From: an uncultured Prevotella sp.
GTDB lineage: Bacteria; Bacteroidota; Bacteroidia; Bacteroidales; Bacteroidaceae
NCBI GenBank assembly: GCA_937874345.1
Contig: CALNBT010000008.1
Span: forward strand, 1-6,550
Direction of reading: 5' to 3'
Length of the DNA stretch: 6,550 bases
Position numbers and translations under genes: made by a program. Position 1 is the first letter of the stretch. Each line of letters starts with the position of its first letter. A model generated the notes under the pieces. It saw nothing but the letters and a program-made list of their open reading frames with translations, was not told the DNA's origin and did no database searches. Shown piece after piece: positions 1 through 5,672 of the stretch.

Positions 1-31
1 CACCAAAGACACCAATGAGGATTTTTCGCAT
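1..31 (-). CDS. Start of an unidentified gene downstream of the outer-membrane receptor (partial, runs off the left edge)
   Basis: An ATG (positions 29-31 on the complement) opens a frame reading MRKILIGVFG before the window ends. A positively charged start followed by hydrophobic residues is compatible with a signal peptide or an N-terminal beta-strand, but ten codons do not allow any family to be named. It lies 39 bp after the receptor's stop codon in the same orientation, with no terminator-like hairpin in between, so co-transcription with the receptor is likely. No clear Shine-Dalgarno site is seen, which is common in Bacteroidetes. The call rests on orientation, spacing and an open frame only. 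Confidence 0.4.
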   Translation of the reverse strand, partial: MRKILIGVFG

Positions 32-70
32 ACCAATATTATGATCAAGTTCTTAATGTGATGTAAAACG

Positions 71-2116
71 CTATTTCAAGATGCCCGCATCCTTTTCCTG
101 ATGAATCACAGAAGGTGCCGAGGTCTTGTATTTTCGTCCTTTACTCAACTCCCACTTAAAGTTAACACTTACCATATTTCCCAAATCACGACTGTAGATA
201 GAGTTTTCTTTCTGTATATAGCTGCTGGTGAGTTCGGAACTGAACATACGTGGATTATTCTGAAGAGGGTGTTGCCAATAGAGCGACACACTACCCTTTC
301 CCAACCGATAAGAGACCGACAGATAGGACTCATTCGTTTCGTGTCCTTTCATTTCGCCTTCCATGAATTGCCAACCATTGTCTACATAGGCCGTGATTGT
401 CCATTTCTTGAGATACGCCTCAATGTTGGCTGTCCACGGAAATGCGGTGTAATCGTGTTTATAGTCGTCGCCATGATTGATGAACCGATACACGCCAGCG
501 GTGACGTTCGCCGTAAGAACATCGGGAATGATATCGTAGCGGGTGTCGTTCATCACATAAAACATCTGGATGCCGGGCTGATTGGCTTGCGTATAAAGAA
601 AGCGATTGTCATCTGTACGAATATACTCCGCCAAGTTACAATGCCGATTCATACGGTATGAAATATCGAAATGACTACCCAACCGTGGCTTATCATACGC
701 CAACGTGAGCGTATTCTCCATCACACGATTAGGCTTTAACTGCGGATTTCCCACTATCCACTCCATCGAATTTTGTCGTATCTTCGCATCGTTGATGTTA
801 GCTACCTGCGAGAGATGCTGAGAAATCTCAAACGTGTTTTTCAATTTTACAAACTGATAGAGCGGATATTCCAAGGTCAACTTGGGACGAAAGAGCCAAA
901 AATGGTAGCTGATATCACCTTGCTGATACAGCTGATTGCTCACACCCAGACCTGTTACATAGTTCAGTTTGGCCAACTTTCCCTTCAAATCCCCGAAAAG
1001 ATATAGCAATCCATGGTGCAGTTTGTTCACCGCCTGCACGTCTCCACGATATTCATTGTCGGTGTAGCGCATGTTGCCATTGATGCCCAACGACAGCGTA
1101 AAAGGCTTTAAACGGTTCTCGTACACCACTTCGCCAAACAGAGAATAGGTTTGTCCGGATATTTGATAGGCGTATGGAGAACCTTCGTCGTATGCGTTTG
1201 CCATCTCACTGCTGATATATGTTCCCGCGACATTGCTCGTGACAGATTGCCGTGGCGATAGATTCGTGAAATAATAAAGATCCAGCGAGGGTGTCTTGGT
1301 GTTGCTTTGATTGGACGAATGAGCTTGAAAGGAATTGATATCTGTGGTAATCAATTGTGTTTGAAAGTCGTTCGGCACATGGTCAAAAGCCGTACTGAGC
1401 GTGGCTTGGAACTGATAAGAGGCTGAATCAGCGAGGCTATATCGCAGTTGGATATTGTTGTTGAAATTGCTTTCTCTACTGCTTTCATCCGCTCTTGTAA
1501 TCGTTTCCGTGGAGCCATCGTTGAACTGGTAATGCGCTTTCTCGTACGTTCGGTAACCATTTAGATCACGATACGAAAAGTCATAGTTGACCGAAAACTC
1601 ACTCTTGCGATGATTCAGTTTGGCAAACACACTATGAAACCCTCGGCCGGCAGTCACACTATTCACACCATCAAAGCCCACCATATATCCGCTTTGAGGA
1701 CGTTTGACGTGTATATCAATGACATAAGCCATATCAGATCCGTATCTTACACCTGGACTTTCAATGAAATCGATGCTCTTAACCGATGAAATGTCTAACG
1801 AAACCAAATCATTTTGCGTGGCAACAATGCCGTTAATACGAATTTGAACGGTCCCCTTTTGATTGAGTGCCGTCACGGTTCTTGATATCTCATCTACACG
1901 AATAAATGGCAAGGCAAGTTTGTTGAGCAGACTATAACCCGAAGATGAAGCGGCAATTTGTTGCGTTGAAGGAATAATTGTACGCCCATCGGGCTTATTG
2001 ATGACACGTGCAGCTCGCACTTCAACATCTTTGAGTGTTTCTACTTTTTTCTCTTCTTGCGCACAAAGCGAACCTACAGAGAAAATAAACAGCATGATAA
2101 AAATGATTTTTTGCAT
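71..2116 (-). CDS. TonB-dependent-receptor-type outer-membrane beta-barrel protein
   Basis: A 681-residue protein with a cleavable signal peptide (residues 1-19; hydrophobic core IIFIMLFIF, probable cut after SLCA). A plug-like region follows at about 25-140, with RINGI (93-97) and FIESPGVRYG (117-126), which resemble plug-domain motifs. The rest, about 145-665, alternates polar and aromatic residues as outer-membrane strands do and ends in VSVNFKWELSKGRK, a closing strand like those of the OMP_b-brl_3 type of Bacteroidetes TonB-dependent receptors. The usual N-terminal carboxypeptidase-regulatory-like domain is absent: the mature protein begins almost directly with LKDVEVRAAR, the linker that normally follows that domain. 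The open frame extends 40 codons further upstream (to 2236), but that part covers the promoter and the operator-like repeats and would bury the signal peptide, so ATG 2116 is preferred. No SusD-like partner is adjacent in the window. The substrate is unknown. Its expression is probably controlled by the regulator encoded just upstream. Confidence 0.85.
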   Translation of the reverse strand: MQKIIFIMLFIFSVGSLCAQEEKKVETLKDVEVRAARVINKPDGRTIIPSTQQIAASSSGYSLLNKLALPFIRVDEISRTVTALNQKGTVQIRINGIVATQNDLVSLDISSVKSIDFIESPGVRYGSDMAYVIDIHVKRPQSGYMVGFDGVNSVTAGRGFHSVFAKLNHRKSEFSVNYDFSYRDLNGYRTYEKAHYQFNDGSTETITRADESSRESNFNNNIQLRYSLADSASYQFQATLSTAFDHVPNDFQTQLITTDINSFQAHSSNQSNTKTPSLDLYYFTNLSPRQSVTSNVAGTYISSEMANAYDEGSPYAYQISGQTYSLFGEVVYENRLKPFTLSLGINGNMRYTDNEYRGDVQAVNKLHHGLLYLFGDLKGKLAKLNYVTGLGVSNQLYQQGDISYHFWLFRPKLTLEYPLYQFVKLKNTFEISQHLSQVANINDAKIRQNSMEWIVGNPQLKPNRVMENTLTLAYDKPRLGSHFDISYRMNRHCNLAEYIRTDDNRFLYTQANQPGIQMFYVMNDTRYDIIPDVLTANVTAGVYRFINHGDDYKHDYTAFPWTANIEAYLKKWTITAYVDNGWQFMEGEMKGHETNESYLSVSYRLGKGSVSLYWQHPLQNNPRMFSSELTSSYIQKENSIYSRDLGNMVSVNFKWELSKGRKYKTSAPSVIHQEKDAGILK

Positions 2117-2142
2117 CTTTGCAACTTTTAGTTTAGATGCTG

Positions 2143-2150
2143 CAAAGATA
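2143..2150 (-). promoter_or_regulatory. -7 promoter box of the outer-membrane receptor gene
   Basis: TATCTTTG on the minus strand matches the Bacteroidetes -7 consensus TAnnTTTG. It sits 26 bp before the chosen receptor start at 2116, so the transcript would begin near 2137 with a leader of about 20 nt. The place where a -33 TTG would be expected (around 2170-2174) has no match, which fits a promoter that needs an activator. Confidence 0.6.
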
Positions 2151-2179
2151 AAAATCAAGGGAAAAAGACATGAAAAATA

Positions 2180-2210
2180 TGTCTGACAAGTGTCTGACAT
2201 TTCGCTGACA
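2180..2210 (-). promoter_or_regulatory. Triple 11-bp-phased TGTCAG half-sites, candidate operator
   Basis: Read on the minus strand, TGTCAG occurs three times at 2205-2210, 2194-2199 and 2183-2188, each exactly 11 bp from the next. The two receptor-proximal copies extend to TGTCAGACA. Tandem half-sites with an 11-bp repeat are how PhoB/OmpR-type winged-helix domains bind DNA, and the E. coli Pho box also has a TGTCA core. The array begins 33 bp upstream of the receptor's -7 box, roughly -46 to -73 from the expected transcript start, which suits an activator. Binding by the regulator at 2243-2998 is inference from proximity and domain type. Confidence 0.5.
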
Positions 2211-2242
2211 AGCCGATAAAAAGGGCGTTTCAGCAATGAAGA

Positions 2243-2998
2243 TTATGATTGTTCCTCAGCGGTAAGACGGTAACATTTGCCACGATCGGACACGATACGC
2301 ATGTTATTTTCAGCTTCCAACACTTTCTTCAGACGACTGATCAGCGCATACAACGTTTCGTCGGCATCATCTTTTTTAGGCCACAGTGCAGTCGTTATTT
2401 CCGATTTGGATAAGCAGTTATCTTCGGCTGATAGAAACAGCTGCATCAATTGTTCCTGCATGGGCGTAAAGTTAATCGGCTGTCCATTGTGACCCATCAA
2501 AAGACAATGATCGTCTGAAAATGAAAGACGATTCTGATGTTCCTTCAGAGTGCTCGAAGCAACCAATCTCCGACGAAAATAAATCATGTAAGTTGCTGCC
2601 CACAACATCGTTAATAACACGAAAATAAATGGAATGCGCTGATCGGACAGACTGAAAATAGTGGCCACAGAACAGTTGGCATAGCCTTTGAACGCCACTA
2701 CCTGCTCACCGTTTCGCCAGATAAGAGTGTCACTGCACAAGCCATCTCTCTTCTCTTCACGAAGACAATATGACAAGTATGCCCTATCTTTCAGTGTCTC
2801 CAAGTTCAAGTTCTTGCGATAAACCCGCAGCGTGTCAGGTGTCATCCACCCTTCCCTTTTCTGTTCCAGTGTCTTCTCTAATGCACGGTTGAGGTCACTG
2901 ACAATAAGAGATTCCGTTGCTCGATAGCTGTTGATGCTCGACATTGCTGCCGAACAAATCATGGTCATCAATACGATGACAGCATATAATGGTTTCAT
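2243..2998 (-). CDS. Membrane-anchored one-component transcription regulator with C-terminal winged-helix domain
   Basis: A 251-residue protein. An N-terminal hydrophobic segment (about 4-20) is followed by a segment of about 100 residues predicted to be periplasmic, with three cysteines (C78, C88, C109). A second membrane segment lies at about 124-141 (IFVLLTMLWAATYMIY), followed by FRRR as a cytoplasmic stop-transfer signal. Residues about 158-246 match the OmpR/PhoB winged-helix fold: FTPMQEQLMQLF, SKSEITTALWP, ETLYALISRLKKVLE as the probable recognition helix, and IVSDRGKCYRL as the wing. There is no receiver or kinase domain, so sensing and DNA binding are in one chain. ToxR and CadC have the reverse order, with the DNA-binding domain first. 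I recall similar unnamed regulators next to outer-membrane receptors in Bacteroidales. It precedes the receptor gene by 126 bp on the same strand and is its most likely regulator. The signal sensed is unknown. ATG 2998 is supported by the membrane segment beginning right after it. Confidence 0.85.
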   Translation of the reverse strand: MKPLYAVIVLMTMICSAAMSSINSYRATESLIVSDLNRALEKTLEQKREGWMTPDTLRVYRKNLNLETLKDRAYLSYCLREEKRDGLCSDTLIWRNGEQVVAFKGYANCSVATIFSLSDQRIPFIFVLLTMLWAATYMIYFRRRLVASSTLKEHQNRLSFSDDHCLLMGHNGQPINFTPMQEQLMQLFLSAEDNCLSKSEITTALWPKKDDADETLYALISRLKKVLEAENNMRIVSDRGKCYRLTAEEQS

Positions 2999-3015
2999 AG
3001 GCCCAAGAATAACAT
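2995..3015 (-). other. Possible six-codon leader ORF coupled to the regulator start
   Basis: On the minus strand an ATG at 3015 reads MLFLGL and stops at a TGA that overlaps the regulator's ATG (ATGA, 4-nt overlap). A Shine-Dalgarno-like AAGGA lies at 3026-3030, 10 nt before this mini-ORF, whereas no such site stands close to the regulator's own ATG. Ribosomes could therefore load at the mini-ORF and reinitiate on the regulator. The ORF is short enough to arise by chance, so confidence is low. Confidence 0.3.
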
Positions 3016-3077
3016 CTTTTCGGTTTCCTTAGATAAACAAAAGGAATAGACAGAATATATAAATTACTTTTCTATCA

Positions 3078-3085
3078 CAAAGATA
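3078..3085 (-). promoter_or_regulatory. -7 promoter box of the regulator gene
   Basis: TATCTTTG on the minus strand is a full TAnnTTTG match and is the same 8-mer as the receptor's box. The transcript would start near 3072, giving a leader of about 75 nt. No good -33 TTG is seen at the standard distance. A single TTGTCA at 3095-3100 lies 10 bp upstream and resembles one half-site of the receptor's operator, so autoregulation is possible but unproven. Confidence 0.5.
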
Positions 3086-3181
3086 GTTGAAATTTGACAA
3101 TTACAGAATGAAAGAAGTTCGGATTTTATTTAAATTACGATATCAGACAACGAAGATCATCTTATTGCGGCCATCATTGTT

Positions 3182-3238
3182 GTTCGAATTCCTTTGATGC
3201 CCTGTCCTCCGACAGACTTGCAAACGCTGTCTTCGAAC
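3182..3238. repeat. Nested inverted repeats in the intergenic region
   Basis: GTTCGAA (3182-3188) is the inverse of TTCGAAC (3232-3238). Between them, CTGTC (3202-3206) pairs with GACAG (3211-3215) across a 4-nt loop, and the same GACAG could instead pair with a second CTGTC at 3227-3231. Two mutually exclusive hairpins are therefore possible. The GTTCGAA resembles a tRNA T-loop, but the flanks do not form a T-arm. The function is unknown. Confidence 0.35.
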
Positions 3239-3272
3239 TGAAAACGCTAATCTATCAATGCTATAGAAGGGT

Positions 3273-3301
3273 TGTAACGGTTTTTTCAAACCATTGTTAC
3301 A
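3273..3301. promoter_or_regulatory. Inverted repeat upstream of the glycosyltransferase promoter
   Basis: TGTAAC (3273-3278) and GTTACA (3296-3301) form a perfect 6-bp dyad with 17 bp between them. Inside it, GGTTT (3279-3283) pairs with AAACC (3288-3292). The element ends 41 bp before the glycosyltransferase's -7 box, a position suited to a dimeric regulator. No gene for its binder can be pointed to. Confidence 0.3.
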
Positions 3302-3342
3302 TCATTTTGTCTTTCATTCATCTATTTGAAACAAAAGAATGG

Positions 3343-3350
3343 TATATTTG
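3343..3350 (+). promoter_or_regulatory. -7 promoter box of the glycosyltransferase gene
   Basis: TATATTTG is a full match to TAnnTTTG and lies 26 bp before ATG 3377, giving a leader of about 20 nt. A TTTG at 3325-3328 is only 14 bp upstream, shorter than the usual 19-21 bp, so the -33 part is uncertain. A possible ribosome site GGAAG lies at 3363-3367, nine bases before the ATG. Confidence 0.55.
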
Positions 3351-3376
3351 CAAAGAATCTATGGAAGAATAAGAAA

Positions 3377-4552
3377 ATGAAAGTATTATTTGTGGTCCAG
3401 GGTGAAGGGCGTGGGCATTTGACCCAAGCGTTGACGATGGAAAAAGCTTTGCGCGACAATGGTCACGAAGTGGTTGAGATTTTGGTGGGTCGAAGCAAGA
3501 CAAGAGAGCTACCCGGTTTCTTTATGAAACGCGCAAAGGCCCCCGTGAGCGGATTCTGGAGCCCAAACTTCTTGCCATCAAAAGCCAACCAACGCATCGG
3601 TCTCACACGATCGATTGCCTATAACCTCATCAAATCGCCGATGTATCTGTCGACCATCCATTTTCTTTACCAACGTATCAAGCACAGCGAGGCCGACCTG
3701 GTCATCAATTTTTACGAGATATTGACGGGCATTACCTATTTTCTGTTGCGTCCCAACGTGCCTGAAGTATGCATCGGACACCAGTATCTGTTCATGCATC
3801 CCGACTACAGTTTCCCCACAGAACATAAGATGAGTCAGAAACTGATGCTGGCCTTTACGAAGGTTACCAGTCTGGGCGCTGAGAAAAAGCTTGCATTGTC
3901 GTTCCGCCAAGCCTGCGATGTCGACAAGAAAAAGATTGCTGTCGTGCCACCGTTGTTACGTGATGACGTGCTGTCGATGGATTGCGCGTGTGAAGATTTT
4001 ATCACCGGTTATATCCTCAACGCAGGATTCAGCGCCTCGGTGATGCAATGGCACGACGCTCATCCCGACGTTCCACTACATTTCTTCTGGGACAAGGAAG
4101 GAGCCGACGAGACAACTCGCATTGATGAAACCTTGACGTTTCATCGCATCGACGACAAAAAGTTCCTGCAATATCTGTCACATTGCAAGGCATATGCCAC
4201 CACTGGCGGCTTCGAGTCGGTGTGCGAAGCGATGTACATGGGCAAACCTGTGATGATGGTTCCGGCACATGTCGAACAGGAATGCAATGCCAACGAGGCC
4301 ATGAACGAAGGAGCTGGCGTAGTAGCCGACCGTTTCGATATGGACAAGTTGCGCACCTTCACCGACACGCATACCCCAGACACGACTTTCCGCGACTGGG
4401 AGAATAGTGCCAAATGGATGATTGTATCGCGATTAGAGGCTGTTGTCGAGAGTCATCAAGAACATTTGCAGACCGCTGGTTTCGCTTTTAGCCGTTACTT
4501 CCATTGGGTAACCATCAAGGACACGTTCAAGAAATTTACCTTCTGGAATTAA
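3377..4552 (+). CDS. GT-B-fold glycosyltransferase family protein
   Basis: A 391-residue cytoplasmic protein without signal peptide or obvious membrane segment. The N-terminal strand and glycine-rich loop MKVLFVVQGEGRGHLTQA (1-18) is the acceptor-side motif of the MurG/UGT-like GT-B group. The C-terminal half has TTGGFESVCEAMYMGKPVMM (275-294) and PAHVEQECNA (296-305), corresponding to the nucleotide-sugar binding region with its conserved Glu and Gln. The overall layout resembles the Pfam Glyco_trans_1_3 type. It should transfer a sugar from a nucleotide donor to an acceptor, perhaps a lipid or surface glycan, but the sequence does not show which. ATG 3377 is preferred over an in-frame TTG at 3326 because the latter lies upstream of the -7 box and adds 17 residues before the natural first strand. 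It stands alone on its strand, with its own promoter and a hairpin terminator. Confidence 0.85.
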   Translation: MKVLFVVQGEGRGHLTQALTMEKALRDNGHEVVEILVGRSKTRELPGFFMKRAKAPVSGFWSPNFLPSKANQRIGLTRSIAYNLIKSPMYLSTIHFLYQRIKHSEADLVINFYEILTGITYFLLRPNVPEVCIGHQYLFMHPDYSFPTEHKMSQKLMLAFTKVTSLGAEKKLALSFRQACDVDKKKIAVVPPLLRDDVLSMDCACEDFITGYILNAGFSASVMQWHDAHPDVPLHFFWDKEGADETTRIDETLTFHRIDDKKFLQYLSHCKAYATTGGFESVCEAMYMGKPVMMVPAHVEQECNANEAMNEGAGVVADRFDMDKLRTFTDTHTPDTTFRDWENSAKWMIVSRLEAVVESHQEHLQTAGFAFSRYFHWVTIKDTFKKFTFWN

Positions 4553-4649
4553 ACGAATGGATATAGAAGGCTGCATTGGAGAGATAAACAACCAAGAAAG
4601 CCTGTCCTTTTCCAAAAGAAATACCATCATCAACCAGATTCAACCATAA

Positions 4650-4688
4650 AAAAATCACCGAAAGACAGATTGCCTTTCGGTGATTTTT
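4650..4688. terminator. Bidirectional hairpin terminator between convergent genes
   Basis: A perfect 15-bp stem, AAAAATCACCGAAAG (4650-4664) with CTTTCGGTGATTTTT (4674-4688), closes a 9-nt loop. The GC-rich core is flanked by an A-run on one side and a T-run on the other, so a U-tract follows the hairpin in either direction. It can end the glycosyltransferase transcript (97 bp after its stop codon) and that of the glutaredoxin-like gene arriving from the right. Confidence 0.85.
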
Positions 4689-4771
4689 GATGATATCCTT
4701 TGGTAAAAAGCCGCTTTTTGATCAACAAATGATACTTTTACTATTCCGACAATGATCCATCCGCTTCGTTG

Positions 4772-5068
4772 TTAACAGCCCTGACCGTTCAGACTGCATG
4801 CCGGTCCATCCGCTGGTTCTGCCAACAAACCCACGGCAGCGGGATCGAGCGTAACGGTACCGTCTTCCAACAGGAAGCAAGGGATGCCCGCCATACCCAA
4901 CTTTTTGGCCTCATCAAATTCAGCATGGGTGTCGCGCAAGCGCAAGAATTCCTTCATCAAGACCACATGCTCGCCGATATCTATCATCTGAAAGCGGTCG
5001 TCGCCTTGAATCTGTCCGTCTACCCATTGGCAGTCGGGACAGGTCTTCATTCCATATACTTTAATCAT
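4772..5068 (-). CDS. Glutaredoxin-like CPDC thiol-disulfide protein
   Basis: A 98-residue cytoplasmic protein. The first strand MIKVYGMKT leads to the redox motif CPDC (C10, C13), and GIP with the cis-proline P63 follows at the expected place for a thioredoxin fold. The fold is complete at normal glutaredoxin length. It resembles the glutaredoxin-related group with a CPDC motif (COG4545 by memory). Additional cysteines are C64, next to the cis-proline, and a C-terminal pair C91 and C98 in CSLNGQGC. The last pair could form a resolving disulfide or bind metal. ATG 5068 is chosen because the fold begins right there and a purine-rich AGAAGAAG precedes it. An earlier in-frame ATG at 5212 would add 48 residues without family resemblance. 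It lies 161 bp downstream of the YecH-family gene on the same strand. No convincing promoter was found in the gap, so a shared transcript is possible. The physiological partner is unknown. Confidence 0.85.
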   Translation of the reverse strand: MIKVYGMKTCPDCQWVDGQIQGDDRFQMIDIGEHVVLMKEFLRLRDTHAEFDEAKKLGMAGIPCFLLEDGTVTLDPAAVGLLAEPADGPACSLNGQGC

Positions 5069-5229
5069 CTTCTTCTGTTTTTCTGTTAACGGGAAATCAT
5101 TTGTATTCGAGTGAAGGGTCGTTGAGAAGTTGTCAATAAAAGTTCTTGGTCTGTGAAAGACACCTTTCTGTTCACTTCCAAAACAACTGTAATCCCTTTC
5201 TGGGCCTTTCACATTCCCATCAAATCCCC

Positions 5230-5472
5230 TTACTTTTGATCATGATGACAAATTTTCGAGCGATCTACCGTAAAGTCTGTTCCCTGTGCCGGCATAAACT
5301 TGCCACGCTCTTCAAAGAAATCAACGAGTTCGTCAGAGGTCATGCCCTTTACCGAGCATGTATCAAAACGTTCTGCTGTGCCAAACTGTTGGTTTATTGC
5401 CTGTATCAATGCGTCTTTACTTGCATATTGATTACCTTCCATCATGTGGAGAACATCATGTCCATGTGCCAT
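5230..5472 (-). CDS. yecH: YecH-family (DUF2492) presumed metal-binding protein
   Basis: An 80-residue soluble protein that matches the YecH family over its full length. The features seen are HGHDVLHMM near the N terminus (H3, H5, H9), RFDTCSVKGMT (C39), the helix DELVDFFEERGKFMP and the C-terminal DRSKICHH (C75, H76, H77). The His/Cys distribution is the reason the family is thought to bind metal; the metal and the role are not established. Start ATG 5472 is supported by the family's usual N terminus and by AAAGGAACAGGATA just before it. It lies between the cyclophilin gene upstream (200 bp, with a hairpin and its own -7 box) and the glutaredoxin-like gene downstream. The pairing with a CPDC thiol protein suggests metal or thiol handling, which is inference. 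Confidence 0.88.
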   Translation of the reverse strand: MAHGHDVLHMMEGNQYASKDALIQAINQQFGTAERFDTCSVKGMTSDELVDFFEERGKFMPAQGTDFTVDRSKICHHDQK

Positions 5473-5516
5473 TATCCTGTTCCTTTCTTTTTACTTTTTG
5501 TTTTCTCCCTGTATAA

Positions 5517-5549
5517 TCTGTCATACACATGGTTAAAAGCGATGACAGA
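5517..5549. repeat. 8-bp inverted repeat in the yecH leader
   Basis: TCTGTCAT (5517-5524) and ATGACAGA (5542-5549) are exact inverses separated by 17 bp. The element lies between the yecH -7 box and its start codon, so it could fold in the leader RNA or act as an operator for a dimer. It contains TGTCA cores like the receptor's operator, but in inverted rather than direct order. Confidence 0.35.
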
Positions 5550-5605
5550 CATCAGAAAATATTCATTTCATCATTCATTGCTTTCGGAAACGTCCTCAAG
5601 TCGTA

Positions 5606-5613
5606 CAAAGATA
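5606..5613 (-). promoter_or_regulatory. -7 promoter box of the yecH-family gene
   Basis: TATCTTTG on the minus strand is a full TAnnTTTG match, placed between the cyclophilin's hairpin and the yecH start. It implies a leader of about 130 nt. A TTG at 5631-5633 is 17 bp upstream, slightly closer than the usual 19-21 bp. Confidence 0.5.
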
Positions 5614-5640
5614 GAGGTTTCGCATTTCCCCAACGGTAAC

Positions 5641-5664
5641 AAATGTGACCCGAAGGTCATATTT
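5641..5664 (-). terminator. Hairpin with UUCG loop after the cyclophilin gene
   Basis: On the minus strand AAATATGACC-TTCG-GGTCACATTT forms a 10-position stem with one A/C mismatch, closed by the very stable C(UUCG)G tetraloop. It starts 8 bp after the cyclophilin's stop codon. The tract after it (ATTTGTT) is only modestly U-rich, so it may terminate weakly or instead protect the 3' end. On the plus strand the mismatch becomes a G-U pair and a T-run follows, but no plus-strand gene needs ending here. Confidence 0.5.
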
Positions 5665-5672
5665 AACGTTTT

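Larger units (their letters stand above)
2999..3376. other. Divergent intergenic region between the regulator and the glycosyltransferase
   Basis: This 378-bp stretch has no convincing gene of its own. From left to right it holds the regulator's leader (with the mini-ORF), the regulator's -7 box (3078-3085), an AT-rich stretch, a group of nested inverted repeats (3182-3238), a TGTAAC/GTTACA dyad (3273-3301) and the glycosyltransferase's -7 box (3343-3350). The plus-strand frame 3112-3372 is free of stops but has no usable start. Confidence 0.6.

Noticed and set aside
101..661. A 186-codon plus-strand open frame opposite the receptor
   Set aside because: It is an antisense shadow of the barrel-coding region without domain features or a ribosome site.
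3175..3205. GTTCGAATTC resembling a tRNA T-loop
   Set aside because: The flanking bases do not form a 5-bp T-stem and no acceptor or anticodon arm can be drawn.
3197..3241. A 14-codon ORF (MPCPPTDLQTLSSN) as a leader peptide
   Set aside because: There is no ribosome site in front of it and its distance to the glycosyltransferase start is too large for attenuation of the usual kind.
3112..3372. An 87-codon stop-free stretch on the plus strand in the intergenic region, possibly a gene remnant
   Set aside because: It has no usable start codon, no recognisable homology, and overlaps the promoter of the glycosyltransferase. An open stretch of this length can arise by chance.
4705..4719. AAAAAG-CCG-CTTTTT as a second terminator after the glutaredoxin-like gene
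   Set aside because: The stem is almost all A-T with a 3-nt loop, so it is too weak. The neighbouring 15-bp hairpin explains termination better.
5131..5136. TTGACA on the minus strand as a -35 box for the glutaredoxin-like gene
   Set aside because: This is a proteobacterial-type element with no -7 or -10 partner at a suitable distance, and the other promoters here are of Bacteroidetes type.
5153..5212. GTGAAAG/CTTTCAC inverted repeat between the yecH-family and glutaredoxin-like genes as a terminator
   Set aside because: The arms are 7 bp with a 46-nt loop and there is no U-tract.
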